The notes below the pieces were generated by a model. That model searched no databases and was not told where the DNA came from. It worked only from the letters and a program-made list of their open reading frames with translations. Source: Stenopsyche tienmushanensis (lineage: Eukaryota > Arthropoda > Insecta > Trichoptera > Stenopsychidae). From it: a DNA stretch of 64,000 bases. The stretch is taken from assembly GCA_008973525.1 (NCBI GenBank), contig WACJ01000273.1:186001-250000 (forward strand), read 5' to 3'. This document shows, piece by piece, positions 24,701-37,999 of the stretch. A program made the translations under genes and the position numbers. Position 1 is the stretch's first letter. Every line of letters begins with the position of its first letter.

Positions 24701-25255
24701 CCCTGTCATGTTTTATTTCTGTACGTTTCTCGGAAAATTTTAAGTATTTTTGCGCCCCACCTGAACTTATTTTTCAAAATCAAAATACACGGTTTTACTT
24801 TTATGTGGCACGTAGAAAACGTGGTTTAAATACCAACTTTCAATTAAAAAACTAGATGCGTAATAGTGAATTTGTAATAGAAAACCGCGTATATCGAGGG
24901 CCGTAAGCGAGTACCAAACTAAAAAACTAAATGGGCCTCAGAAGGTCTCAAACTTAAATTGCGCCAAGGGTCTGTTAAGTGAGTGTTTGAAATATATCAA
25001 AACATGATATATTTCAAAACAATTACCTACACAAAAGTCCTGGGATTTTTCACAATCAGTGGTGGATTTACCTATGAGCGCAGAACCTATGGGCACAAAA
25101 TTTAGAGCGCATCAAAAAGTTTTTGACCCACTGGGTACTTCAAGAGAATCAAGAAATTGCTAAAAAATATGGTTATATCCTTTGAAATATACGGTTTTTT
25201 ATAATTTGTTCAAAAGGCGAAGAATCAAATTAAGTGAAAATAGACATTTTGTACA

Positions 25256-25990
25256 TAGGGAATCCAATCTCGAAATCCCGGACAGTTTTAAGTGCAGATG
25301 AATCCTGGGATTAGTAAACGTAATCCCGAAAAATTCGAGATTGATTTTTTTATCTAACAGAAATCGTACACCTCACCAGTACGATGAAAGCTACTAAATC
25401 AAGACATTCTCGCTGAAATCTGAACGCTTGGAAACAGTGGCGTAACTATTAATTGGCGAGCTTAGGCAACACCTAGAGGCAGTAATTGTCTAATCTATAT
25501 AAATATAATATATATATACAGTACATATATGTTTTTCAAATTGTTATATTAATCTTTCCCTACCGGTGATGTATTTACTACACATCGACTCTAATAACGG
25601 GACTATCGATATGAAATATGATAGATACGTACTTCAGAATTTTTGTATTCCTCCGTTATATAATTACGAATCACATCAAATTATTATAATATATAAGTAT
25701 TCATCTGCAGCGACGGAAAAAATAATTTGTCAGAAAATCGGGAATTTTGCTAATTTTGAGTTTTAATCAGCAGAAAAGAATTTTATCGGTCATATTGATG
25801 GTGTTATATGAAAATGGAGGCTCACGCGGTCATCAACTCGAACTAGCATTTAAATGTCTGATGATGATACCTTCAAAGAGTGTGGAGACTGAGCGTACAT
25901 TTTCAGCAGCAAGTTGCCTGGCTTACAAAATCATTGGATGCGGTTTCCAAAAATAATTTGGAGCAGCGAGTGACCACTGAGAAGCATTAA
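25256..25990 (+). mobile_element. hAT element, family A, with C-terminal dimerisation-domain relic
   Basis: Starts TAGGGAATCCAATCTCG. Near 25830-25925 one frame reads LAFKCLMMIPSKSVETERTF followed by SAAS, the hallmark of the hAT C-terminal dimerisation region, then NNLEQRV. The catalytic core is absent, and the 3' inverted repeat was not found. An internal stretch (CAGTGGCGTAACTA, near 25436) is shared with the 57.2 and 63.5 kb copies. Confidence 0.82.
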
Positions 25991-26864
25991 TATTAACAAT
26001 TTATACCGATATTATCAATATTTTTTAAAATACATATATTTCATGACTTTTGGGACACATCTTCTATACCTGTTGAAAATGAGTTTTAATCATATCGAAA
26101 ACATGCAAACATCATGAACATATCATCTGGGCTCAGAATCGCTATATAAATAAGCTTAAATTACAAACATTTTCTACTATTTTTGAAATATTGAAAATTA
26201 AAAGTTATTGTGTTATAAATTTTGAAAATTAAAATGCCGCTATGTTAGCGACATCGAATTTACCTCATTAATAATAAATGTGATAAAAAAACTACTGGAG
26301 ACAGTAAGAAAGGCCCATGAGGGGGTGGAGGCCCTGGGTCATTTTCCACACATCATTGCCGCTGGGTCGGTGAGATTTATTTGCATGTAGCAGTTTATTT
26401 GCAGCGGATAATAGCGGGGATGACCAGTGCGAGGATGTGACCACTTTATAGTCGACCGCCTATCTCAATCTCATAACAGTACAGGGGGAGATCCCCGTGA
26501 GACTGGCTACATACAAAATCAAATCCAAGACTCGATTATGTTTCGGTTCAAATTCAAAACAAAGGTAATTTGCAGCCGAGCTAATTTTAAATCGAGTTTG
26601 AGTCGACACTTTTATCTCAGGATCGCGCAGCGTGAGTGAAGCTTGTATATCAATAAATGAACCTTTACACTGTTGATATTCGTTAATTGCTTCGCGTACA
26701 CAAAAAATGCATTTGTTGAAGCTTGAATATAATATAATTGAATTATGAGGCTTTTACTATTTATTATGATTCTAAGAAGACCATCAACTATCTAAGAAGA
26801 CCTATTCCTGGTGGTTTTCAACCGGATTCGGACAAATTTAATAGAATATTTAGACGTGTAGGGG

Positions 26865-26995
26865 TACCTTTACAGCATAACCCGTCTCTGTCTCAGATTC
26901 ATTAATCTTCGCACTTAATATGCGAAAATACTATTTTTTATCACTCGTGTCCGTCCGCATAATATGCGGGATTCCTCATCAACGGGTTATTTGAA
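26865..26995. repeat. Second TTAA-type MITE family, copy 2
   Basis: GGGGTACCTTTACAGCATAA at the left and TCATCAACGGGTTA at the right; the inverse of the 14.2-kb copy. Confidence 0.6.
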
Positions 26996-28315
26996 GTAAA
27001 ACACTTCATTTCAAACTCTTAAAATTAAGTTTATAAGTTAGTAATAATGTATTGTTCTTATTAATATGGTATTTTCAAGGATGTTGCTTTAGAAGCGGAA
27101 GAAAAGAATACTCATTCCCCTCATTTTGTTTTGACATATTTTTTTATTTGGCTTCCTCCCTCGTCCTGGAAGACTGTCGCGCAAAAAGATGCTGTAACAA
27201 GTTAGTTTGGCTCTACAAATCTACGCAATAATGTAACTGCCTTCCCTATCTTCCCTGTTGGCCGGGCACTTTATCAATCTGCCACATAAATCTCTATCAA
27301 TCGCATTAAAGGAATCATGTCTTGTTTGTTTGGCGACCTCGCCGATTTGAATAACTTTTACTGGACAATTCGCCGTCAGCCTGAGGGGGAGGGGTCGAAT
27401 TTGGCAGAAAGACATATACCTTTTACGAATCGATGGCTTTTATTTATATTTTTGCTTAAGCTCGACAATATATCAAGGTAGAGCAGAATCTGACTATTTT
27501 ATTGGACTCTTTTTAAATGAAAACTCTTGCAATACAAATCAACATAGAGCACAATACGCTTATAAATCAATTTAATATAAAGTTGATGAACTTATCATTT
27601 TTATATGATACTTCATCATAATACATCTATGTTCATCAACTGCAAAATAAATCGGGAGCGTTAAATATAATATTTGTACATTTTTTCGACAATATTTCAG
27701 AATTTATTGGGTTCGATATCGCCTAGATTAATAGGTATTGTTGAAATTTGTTGACGTAAATTGATATATTGCAAGATCGCATTTTCGTCGCGTGTGCGAA
27801 ATCGAAAGGTCACGAAACGTGAAACGAATGTCTTACTGTAAAAATCGAATATATTGTATTTATTATATTTCGATTTAAAACACTAAAAATGTCCAAATAT
27901 CAAAATCAACACAAACATAAACGATAAATCACAAGCACATTAAATTTAAATGCACCAATGACATCTTCAATTAAATAGCTACGAAATATTGATTGTGTGA
28001 TTTTAAATTCGATAAAAGATGGCGCTGCGATTGCGATTGTCGATAATATGCGCAATTAATTAAAGTTGTTATTTTTTTAAATCGATCCTATGCTAATTCT
28101 ATTATTTTCCTAAAATCCATATTATATAAATCCTATATACGTGCAACATAGAATATTTCTTATCGGTAAACATTATATTTCTTATCGGATCATTGTTTAG
28201 TCTTTGTAAACAAAGAAATATTTCATTAAATGATGGGATGAAAGAGGAAATAATATTTGCAACTTATTAGTGTATTAGTGTAAAATCATTTAAATGCAGT
28301 TTTGGTATTGTTTAT

Positions 28316-28395
28316 CCCTTTAATGAGTATGCACTAACATGTTGAGGGCGCACTCCAGTGATGCAGAGAGAGTATGCACGTTAATTTAACACTTT
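28316..28395 (+). mobile_element. TTAA MITE fragment, same family as 51.8 kb
   Basis: CCCTTTAATGAGTATGCACT, then ACATGTTGAGGGCGCACTC and GAGTATGCACG. The right end is lost. Confidence 0.65.
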
Positions 28396-29334
28396 TATAT
28401 TCTTTATTTGGTATTTAATGAATCCATGTTTCATCCATTGTCACATACCATATGAAAAAACGCTTTTTATTGCACTAAAACAGCTCCAGACAGCGCTCCG
28501 AATTATGGACGCGCTGTTTTTTTAATATTATACATTAATTTCTAAATGTAAAATATTTATATTTGAGTTTTCAATGTATTATAAAATACTTGGAGTGGGT
28601 TATTAATTCAGCCTTTATATTATCAGGGGTTGAAATTCGTTCCGTTATTCATGGAACGATGTAAATTTAATAAAATTGCTGTAATATATCGAGAGGCAAA
28701 TTTGTATAATACATCGAAGAAATCCTTAAAATAATCCAGTGTATAATATTTGGCTCGCTGGGGGCTGGAAGTGACCCCCCTCGGCTCCCCCCGACACATC
28801 GACATATCAACTGATTTATGGCAGCAGCTCGCCTTATCTTGTCCCTCTAACGTTTGTTTGTTTGGTTGGCCGGTTTTATAGGTTCTGTCGGCCCTTCGAT
28901 CGTGTTACCCTATCCAGACTGTTCCCGGTCGGATGTTGCTGATCCTGATTTGCGCACTCTACACGTGTACCGTCATAATTAAAGCCGCGTTTTCTTCGGC
29001 GACGTCTTCGACTGACGCGCCAATAAATTATTTTATATCGGTCGAAAATATATGTGCTATTTGCTTTATTCTCCTGACGACGTATAATAAAGGGTCACTG
29101 AACAATAAAAATATTTTCTATGGCCCAATGAGGGCAGTAAATCAAAAATTCCAATCACACAGTAATAAATTTTATATGGGATCCGAGAGCCACTTGTTCC
29201 CGTTTTGACATTCACTTTATATCGTACATTCCATATACACGAATGGCACAATTACCAGGGTAGTCCCAGAAATACACGATCTAATTTATGGATGGAAGTT
29301 GTTGTTTTAAAAAAAATACTGTGATAGAAAGTTT

Positions 29335-29640
29335 AGTATTTGTTTGGCAGTCATCAATCATCAAATTCGACCAAACAAGATGATCACGCCAGAAATGGTG
29401 AAGAATATCAATAAAATTATATTAAATGATCATTGACAGAAAGTGTGCGGGATAACATACATGGTAGATATTTTAAAAAATGCTGCACATTGCATATTAA
29501 CAGAAAATTTGGACTTGATAAAGCTGTGCACACGACGGGTGCCACGTTTGCTCACAATGGAACAAAAACAGCAACGTAAAGATTTTTCAATCGTTTGTTT
29601 GGCGATGTTTCACAGCAATAAAGTCTACTCTCGCTCGCGA
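29335..29640 (+). mobile_element. mariner (DD34D) transposase relic, N-terminal part
   Basis: A frame at 29443-29620 reads DLIKLCTRRVPRLLTMEQKQ then RKDFSIVCLAMFHSNK. This fits the end of the DNA-binding region and the beginning of the catalytic domain of mariner transposases (consensus KLCARWVPRLLT). It is not a host gene, although open for 92 codons. Confidence 0.8.
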
Positions 29641-29649
29641 TTCCATTTG

Positions 29650-29960
29650 ATCCGTGATCGTACATATCATAGAAGGCCCCGGGTACGCATTTTTCGCCTA
29701 AAGTGCTGCAAAAAACTCTAAATATCCTTTAAAAAAGTGGCCACAAGGTCTATGTGCCCAACTGGTCCGCCTTTCGAACCGCTGACATGACACATGAGCG
29801 CCTCGCAATCGAATACTATACCTGAACATGTCCACAGAACATTATCTGCGTCCATAGATAAAGGAACATGGGGACCCTCCACTGGCCCGGGCTGTTTATT
29901 GGTTTCGTTATTCGGGTCCATGCCATCCTGCTCACAAAAGTGAACAACAAAATGCAAAAC
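29650..29960 (-). repeat. LINE-tail repeat, copy 2, longest ORF2-like stretch
   Basis: The minus frame reads MDADNVLWTCSGI...CEALMCHVSG...GPVGHIDLVAT. It aligns with MDADHILWSCPGM...GPVGHRDLVA of the full LINE at 16 kb but is clearly a different subfamily. It is 5'-truncated and open for 79 codons by chance. Confidence 0.78.
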
Positions 29961-30119
29961 TTGAATTTAATATTTATATTAACGAACACACGCTCATTTT
30001 CAATTTCGAGTGGTCACATGCGCTCTGAGTGCTTGGAAGAAACTATTGTATTTAGATTTTGTAACTTAAAACTAAAAACTACCTGTGATATAAAAGGTGT
30101 TTTACATATGAACCGACAA

Positions 30120-30480
30120 AATACAGAAAAGAATTCCAGTGGTGTCAGATCTGGAAACCGTATAAACTACCGAATAGGAGATGTCCCCAGGGAAAGAAAT
30201 CCAGCGGTGTCAGATCTGGAAACCGTGTGAGCCACGGAATAGGGCTGCCAAAAAATAAACTGGTAACTCTTCAAGTTTAACGACTTATTGAATAATTTTT
30301 ATAACACGTAGCATATCGTCGGAAAGGGTATGAACTAGATATATTTTTAAAACTAAACTAAGTTCAAAATAGTTGTTAGTTTTTTGTTTAGAAAATTTAA
30401 TTTTTTGTGACTTTGGAAGCTCAGAACTGTTTATTTTTAAACAGTAGTAAAAGACTTCTTTAACTCCCAAAAAAAAAAAT
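30120..30480 (-). mobile_element. second mariner-like relic with a duplicated catalytic block
   Basis: On the minus strand the block RFPDLTPLDFFPWGHL occurs twice in partial tandem (within 30127-30235). It is followed by the 3' end, which matches the copy at 14640-14920. The block holds the last catalytic Asp of DD34D transposases. Confidence 0.65.
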
Positions 30481-30599
30481 GTCAGTCCAAGTACAAAACA
30501 CCTTGTATATTGTAAATTAAAACTAAATAAAATAAATTAGTAAGATAAATAAATATATGCGTTTTATGAATGCGGGGTCTAGTTTTGCTCACGACCTAT

Positions 30600-30810
30600 A
30601 TAAATTAGTCTCTTGAGGTGCTTCTACGATCGTACAAATCACCGAAAATGCCGCAAAAAGCACTAAAAGATGACGGAGCGGTTTGTGTGCCCAACCGGTC
30701 GGCCTTTCGGACCGCTGACAGAACAAATGAACGCTTCGCAATTAGAAGCAATACTCGAACATGTCCACAGAACATTATCTGCATCCATAGATAAAAGGAA
30801 CAATCAAAAC
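30600..30810 (-). repeat. LINE-tail repeat, copy 3
   Basis: The minus frame reads MDADNVLWTCSSIAS and then SGPKGRPVGHTN, followed by the 3' phrase TTTGTACGATCGTAGAAGC shared with the other copies. Confidence 0.75.
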
Positions 30811-30869
30811 AATAAAACGAAAAGGGAGGATTTGAGTGATTAAATCAAGAAAAAATGGCTGCATTTGGG

Positions 30870-31110
30870 TAAAAAGAAAAAAGATATTTCATCAAGACAA
30901 TGTCATCATTTTACAGAATTACTTACTCATGCACCCTTTTCGCCAGATTTAGCCCCTTCGAACTATATTCTTTTATCAAAATGTGCCAAAAATGAAGAGC
31001 TATTTTAAGGATCGTGACGGTTCTCAATATAAACAGGGTATCGATGCTATTGAACAACATTTGGTAAAATTTATCGAGCTCAAAGGAAAATGTTGAGAAA
31101 TAAAGATATT
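30870..31110 (+). mobile_element. mariner (DD34D) transposase relic, C-terminal part
   Basis: Broken frames read FHQDNV, then SPDLAPSNY (the last catalytic Asp), and KQGIDAIEQH with FIELKG near the C-terminus. This is the same family and strand as the N-terminal relic at 29.3 kb. The two may be halves of one element separated by later insertions. Confidence 0.75.
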
Positions 31111-32293
31111 TTTTGCCAAATTTTTACTCTCATCTACCAAAGCAAAATATTGAATTTTAAATTATTTCTTGGTATTTTTCAGCGGATAAAGTGGCATTCT
31201 GGAAGTGTGAGGTACGAAGGAGTTATGAGCGTTCAATTGAGGCACTGGAGCGATTTGAGTCTTCCCCAGTCATTTTGTAGTCTACTGTCGTCACGTCTCA
31301 ATTTCTCCGGTTCAATAGCTTCAGGTACACGCCTAGACTTTCCATCTCCCCTAACGTCTTCCATAAACTTGTGGAAAAAAATGATGTAACCGTGTAAAAC
31401 ATTTTACAGATTTATCAATTTATTTCTGAGAGAAAATCGCGAAAAACAAACACGTCATTAATTTTCGTCCACATCAAATGAATACATCCGTTTGGAAACT
31501 TTACACGGACATAAAAATCGAAGCGAGCGTTTCTTCTTTTTGAATGTTTGATGTGTCGTAACGTTTCTAATCTCGATTTCAATCTTCCCGGCATTATATC
31601 AAGGAATTCATCGATCCACATAATGAATTTATGTCAGAAGAACGTTTTTAAGCGCTAAAATTCGACTTATTGTTGGGTTTGGAGAGAGAATGTGTACATG
31701 AGGGGCGTATGAAAAGTCGACGGCTGAATCGGCATTGCCGATTCAAATGATAATTGCTTCATTATCGCGTGATGGACGGATTGAAAGTGAGGATTGACAT
31801 GCCCTCACCCTTTCTGGTTCGGGTACAGCATCAGAGGGACTGGATCTCGTCTGTAGCCAGATCACGTGCCAACTCCTCGCAACCGACTATCTTCGACACT
31901 ACTTCAAATTTTCTATCCTCACGAAACGACAACGGTAGATAAGAGAATAGAGAACGTCAGAATCACTCAAAATCGACAACAATAAGAAGCGAGGGCGTTC
32001 GGGGTAAATATTTTTAATATTATTTTTTCCATCTACATACAATACATCCAAATATCATTTTTATACATTTGTTTTAACCCAATAAATATCGCTTAAGAAT
32101 TAGAGAATTTGGATCGAATACTCGATTTATTATTTATTTATTATTAACTCTTTAACAAGCCAACGTATTGAAATTAAATTTGGAATTGAATAGTTTTCTA
32201 TAGTCTATTTTATAATTATAGAATAGTAAAATTAGTTAAAATCAAGGCGTGGCTTGAGTTCCAATAAATAAATATAGAAATGCATTACTGTTA
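31111..32293. other. Gene-free, nothing recognised
   Basis: Short open frames only, none with a recognisable domain. Confidence 0.5.
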
Positions 32294-32952
32294 CACTCAA
32301 ACCTCTTTTTGTGCGATTTCGAAGTTATGCGGTTTTTTTAAAGCATTTTTTAAAAATTTCATATAGAGTATCTATTGAGATATTTTGGATAAAATAACTA
32401 TTAAAAAAATTAAAACTATGACAAAATAAATCCAAAAAATGACTTTTTTTACAGTTGCCATTTTGTGGTTTATTAATTTTTTGAGTTAGGGACTATAGTG
32501 ACATCTTTAATAATTATGAATTATATTGTTGGAAAGAGAAAATCTACACAGAACAACGATGACATTGACACTGGGTATACTATTTCTTCAAAAAAAGAGA
32601 GCGATTTTGAGTCATATCGAAAATCGCAACGAAAATTATCATACTATTATCGAAAATAATTAGTACATATTTCTCTAGTGGATGTCTGGCATTTAAGATG
32701 TCTTTAAAATTTTACCAATGATGCAAGACGTCCTTTAAATGTTACCAAAAATGTTCTTTTTTAATTGCCTTATTGTTTTCCTGTTTTTTATTAACTTTTT
32801 TATGCGATTTGGGATATATTTTATATAGCTGTTTCAGAGTTATGCGGTTTTTAAAATCCATGGAACGCATCTTCACTTTTTCTATGTAAGTCATAGCTTT
32901 TTTTGTGCGATTTTTCACGGAACGCATCTACCGCACAAAAAAGGTTTAAATG
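32294..32952. mobile_element. Tc1/pogo-like element, 659 bp, non-coding
   Basis: TA at 32292-32293 and 32953-32954. Inverted ends are CACTCAAACCTCTTTTTGTG and CATTTAAACCTTTTTTGTG. The interior repeats phrases such as TTATGCGGTTTTT in both orientations. A diverged relative of one end is at about 7005-7110. Confidence 0.75.
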
Positions 32953-33884
32953 TATAATGATTATTCTAGTTATTATTAGTTATTCAACCATAAGTCTCTC
33001 CAGGGTCTTGTGGCATAAAGTCACATTGAAAAATTATTTATTCTATAATCAATATGAATAAATATTGACAGTCTTAAACTCTTTTTAAAACACTTTCACC
33101 AAATGTTCCTTTAAAAAGATATCAACATTCTCGAAACGAATTTTGCACTAACTTTGGACCATGTCCAGTTTTTAATGGTTCTACTGAAATTCCCATATCC
33201 TCTGTTATTCAAGTTATTTGCCAAAATCTGACACATTTGTTCAGAAATAGCCTCCACGGGATGTACAATATAAGGGCCATTTTCAATCGATTTCCTTTTT
33301 AAACTACTTTTTTCCAAAATGTCGTTTGAATAGTTAAAATTGCACTACAATTAGAGTATGTATGCATTAAAATACATGCAGAATTTAGATATAAATAAAA
33401 TAAAATAAATTTAGTAGTACTATGTTTTAAAAAAATCCAGAATATATTAGGATATCCCAAAAGAAATCTCTTAAAGAGTATGTCCATCCTTTAATCTTCA
33501 TGAAAAACGATTTTTTCCAATTTGTTGTATAATAAAATATGTTTCCATTTTATATGTAATCCAAAATACAATCCAAAAATAAATGGCAGGAGCGCGTGAC
33601 GTCCTCTCCATCGGAGCAATTTACTGTGACTGAATAAAATGGCTGACAAATACGCGGAACCAAATGAACTGACCGTTAGGATCCCCCTACACGTTAGATA
33701 TGCCAATTTTTGTGCCGAATTTGAAATAAGCTTTCGATTTTTAACTTAAATTTGATAATTTTCAGTTGTGTCCATTGTTGTATCAAATTCAATTTTGCAT
33801 CCAATATAATGTTTTTTTGTTGTTGTCTTTTTGCCATTTTCTGTCGACCAAATCAATATTGACATTTGTTTATCGTTATGACTA

Positions 33885-34050
33885 GTGTTTCTTCAAAAGA
33901 AATATGCAAAATCGAATATTCTGATTTGTCAAGAAACTTTAGAAATCAATTTTGTTTGTATAAAATAATTTTTTTATGAATATTTTTGATACAAATTCAA
34001 CCGCTTCCATTTTTAAAACGCCGCACTGCATATTAGTGGGTACTGCCAAA
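33885..34050 (+). repeat. TTTCTCGAGAAA repeat family, diverged copy
   Basis: GTGTTTCTTCAAAAGAAATA, then GCAAAATCGAATATTCTG, GAATATTTTTGATACAAATT and CTTCCATTTTTAAAACGC. It directly precedes a Helitron end. Confidence 0.58.
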
Positions 34051-34076
34051 ATAAATTCTATTTGAAATATATATAT

Positions 34077-34269
34077 TCTAATATACAAAAAATAATTTTT
34101 GTTTGTTCGTATTTAATACGCCGCCATACCGTTCGTTCGATTGCGATAAAACTTTGTCAAATAAATGTTTACACTTGTGGGAATAACATAAGCATAGTAA
34201 AAATATTGTTAGTATACGCAGTTTGTTATGCGAGACGTGGCATTGCTACGTATGCCGGCTAATCACTAG
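34077..34269 (+). mobile_element. Short Helitron-like element, one unit
   Basis: Starts TCTAATATACAAAAAATAAT, has GCCATACCGTTCGTTCGATT, and ends ATGCCGGCTAATCACTAG then T. Confidence 0.7.
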
Positions 34270-36689
34270 TTTAAAATCAAATTTACTAAACATTAACACT
34301 TTACAGTCCGGATTAATGACCCAATGGCCCAACATTACGCATTGATAACACTGAATAAATGATGCTCATAAATCACCAAGGCGTCTACAGTTATTCCGCG
34401 TCCACGAGTCCAACAGGAGACTCGAAATATCGAAAATATTGAAAAGGCTTACATTTGGATTTTTAATATACCCCTTAAATAATTACTAAGTGTGATCGTA
34501 TACCTTTTTTTAGCATAATTAAAAATATATGAAATAATTAAAAATAAATAGAATCAAAATATTAACACATTTTTCTTTGTATCGTAATTATAAATTTATT
34601 TCAATTGTATACTAAGATAATAATATTTATATGTGATACTTTACTGTTTTAACATAAATTTTGTGTGCGAAAATAATGGATTTCTTTCGGAAAGACCTGA
34701 TATTATCAATATTACACGTAACTCTTATACAATTTTCCGAGAATCAATATGTATATATTTGCGAAAATCTCGCCAAGCTTCTCGTAGTTATAAATAACAG
34801 CGAAGATAAAGGATAATGCAGATTTTTAAGAGTGAATTTTTTGTGTCTTATCACGCATAATCGTGTGTAAATTTTCATGCGCAATTACGAGTCCGATGCG
34901 TAGGGGATGTCCGGAGAGGTCATAAAAAAGCTGGTCAATATTTGAACAGAAAAAATTGCCATTTAAACGGTTGTGGCCTGCTGGAGCGTCCATTAGCATT
35001 TTAAACGTCCACTTAGGATGGGTCGTCACGCTTTGAGTACATTTCCTGTATCGGGATGCTGCAGTAGGGAGATGGCGTTAAGTCACATCACCTGCAACCC
35101 GATGTCCAGCATAACTCATCGGGGAACTACCCTTTCGGACCTCGAGCCCTTCATGAGCTTTTTCAACCGCCCCGCCATGTCTTGCGATGTCTCATTATTT
35201 CAAAAAGCACACGTATAACGAAACTACAGTACAAAATAATCATTTTCGAGCAGCACGGAGCTTCCATGTACGTTCGTATCCTCGGTTTATTTTTATACTG
35301 CATTTTGATATTTTAAAAATTTCACTACCGGACATAAAACGGTCAGATGGCAAACTCATTTCGGATGTAAAGTGGGCTCTAGCGAAAACACAAGTGGGGT
35401 AGATTCTATCGTGCGAAAATCATGTTTACCCTCATCGTGTGAAACGGGGAACACTTTTCACAAATATATGAAGGTGTGATATCACCTCACATAATGATCA
35501 GTATACAATCTGGAGTGACCTGATTAGCACGAAAACCCCTATAAACTCAGCAACGGCAATACACAGGGGGGATGGGGAAGGTCGAAGCGTGCTCGCAGTC
35601 CAATCCACCCCTACCTATCTATGGATTTAAGCAGGATAATCAAATTAAATAGCTAAGAAAGCACCCATTTAAAATCTAATAAAATCATAACTATTATAAC
35701 AAAAAGCATTTATATTTATATGTAAAAGCATTCCATATCATTCTAATGATCTCTGTACGTTTGCCAAATGTTAATGCTAAACTACCCTTGGAAAGTATTT
35801 GACTTTACCGATTCTTAATGTGGTCACAGGGGTATTTCAATAGGGGTGAAATCCTTAGATCTTGTACATGCTACAATATTCACAAGCATGAATCTCATCC
35901 CATGCCGTTCAATATCAATTAAAACTCGCTAAATACCATGATTTATTAATGTTGATGATGAACAATCATTAAATACCGATGATCATTCAATACATTTTTT
36001 CAATAAGAGCGTACAAATGCGAGACGGTCAAATAATAGTCCAATTTATGTATGAGTTGTTTTCGCCAATTAAGGGCAGTTTATTTTCCGCACTCCAAATA
36101 TCGGAAAAACTTTATCGGGGAAACTTTTTACTACTATTAGGGGATGATCCGAAATCAACAACCGTAGAAATCACACATTAAGAGGGAGCATATTACTAAA
36201 CGCTTTTGCGATTCGAGGATTGCGTGCAATAAAAATGTATTTAAAAATCGCCAAAATAATTTGCCGTTTTAGAGTTAATCAAATGTCAGAGTACACAAAC
36301 AGTTCATGGTGCGATTTCGGTAGGCAGAGGGCATTGTCTCTAATGACCGTTTGTCCGTTAAAGAGCATCCTGGGAACGAATCGTGGGGCGAAGGGGTCAG
36401 ATGGAGCAGAGGTTAGGGGCCGTCAGGGGGCCGAAGATAGATAGACGGGGGCCCGACGAGGAGTCCCTTCGGTCGAGATTTACTCACTTCTTCCCGGTCA
36501 AACTTTGCTCGATATATTACCGATGTTGACGATTGTTTTCCACTTTCACACGTGGACCGATTTTCCTCGGGGAAAATAGGCAATTTCCAGGAAAACGTTT
36601 TATAACTGAACAAAAGTAGAAATAATTTCATTCAATTATTGGAAATAAGTTTTAAAATGTACGAATTCGCGCGAATAAATATATGGAGC
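34270..36689. other. Gene-free; GC-richer patches
   Basis: Patches at about 34980-35190 and 36300-36560 stand out in composition. There is no recognisable protein or RNA gene. Confidence 0.5.
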
Positions 36690-37695
36690 TCATGCAAAAT
36701 TGGTTCGCTCGTGCAGAATATCCATCCTGGCGTGCGCTTTGTATAGCGCCGTCATAATGGAATCACATGTCGTTGATATCCATATCATCTAATTTAGACC
36801 ACAATAAGTTATTTATAATCGATCTGTAGCGCCCGCCGTTGACGCTTATTATGGCAATTCCAGTTTAGTTTTGGAATACCAAAGATCAAAATGTACACCA
36901 AACAATGAATTTCTCGGAATGCATTTGGTGCTGATGTATCTCGTATGGATTGGTATCGTTTCAAATCTTGCTTGTTCACACACAGAGCCATAACTAGGGT
37001 ATGAAGCACCCGTGGCAAGTATCTAACTTAACGCCCCCGAACCCCTCAAAATCAAATTTATATTTTAAAGTTAACTAATACGATTATAATGTATGTTTTA
37101 AAATAATATACAAAGATTCCGAGATCGTACAAATCATAAAAATGCCACAAAAAGCCCTAAAAGTGGACGGAGTGGTTTGTATGCTCAATTGGTCTGCTTT
37201 TCGGACCGCTGATATAACTAATGAGCGTCTCGCGATCGGATGCCATACCTAAACATAACGATAACGAAGAAAAGAGGGACTAGAAAACTTAGTATATATT
37301 ATAAAAATGAACAGAGTCAATCAGTGTTGGTTCATGTAAAGTAAGATGGCTGAGTAAAATAAAAATCATGTACAACTCTCGACTGGGTCGGTATTCTGCG
37401 TTTTGCGCCCCAAGTCTATTTGCGCCCGTGGCGGGCGCCTGCTTTACCCCGCCCTTGCTACGGCTTGTTCACATATTCATTCATGCAAAAAATGGGTCTC
37501 GTCGTTAAAGATTATTTTTTTGGCAAACGTTTCTCGAACGAATCACTAATTTGGAAAATAAAATGTGATGATGCTATAAGCTTCCATAATGATTTGCTAT
37601 ATATTATTGGACAATTGACAAAAAAGTTAACAGATTTTGCTTTAATAAAATTGCTGCTATAATCTAAAAAAAGAGCATCTCTATTGAAAGATCCT
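36690..37695 (-). mobile_element. mariner-type transposon relic, split by a LINE-tail repeat
   Basis: The 5' part (37695-37470, minus) starts GGATCTTTCAATAGAGATGC and matches the 10.56-kb copy through the helix-turn-helix region. A fragment of the C-terminal part lies at 36790-36700. The LINE-tail repeat at 37105-37335 sits between them, with further unassigned sequence. Confidence 0.65.
37105..37335 (-). repeat. LINE-tail composite repeat, copy 4
   Basis: The head AACACTGATTGACTCTGTTC is on the minus strand from about 37335, then GCGGTCCGAAAAGCAGACC and TTTGTACGATCTCGG. It lies inside a mariner relic. Confidence 0.72.
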
Positions 37696-37825
37696 ATACG
37701 TTATCATTTTTTTTTAAAGTCCCAAGTAACTGATTTATACAATAATTACTATTTAGTTCAAGAAATACAAATTGGGAATACGCTATTAATTCTAAGCAGT
37801 AACATAATTTTCCTATTAATAATAC

Positions 37826-37999
37826 AGTCAATCCTCCTATAGCGTCCACTTCGATTGCGGCACCTTTTACATAACAGCGGCTAAAATACGCACGTTAAAT
37901 CCTCAAGTGTGTTAACAAACTAAATACGTTCAAATTTTATATGCATATCTAACTTTCTATAGCGTGGTCCATATCTCGAAGCTATAGAAGGGTAGACTG
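37826..37999. mobile_element. pogo/Tc1-like MITE, 174 bp
   Basis: TA on both sides; terminal inverted repeats CAGTCAATCCTCCTATAGCG and, from the other end, CAGTCTACCCTTCTATAGC. It has no coding capacity. Confidence 0.82.

Larger units (their letters stand above)
25991..29334. other. Gene-free apart from the two MITE copies listed
   Basis: GC-richer patches at about 26290-26500, 27130-27420 and 28730-28990 have no coding features that I can support. Confidence 0.5.
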
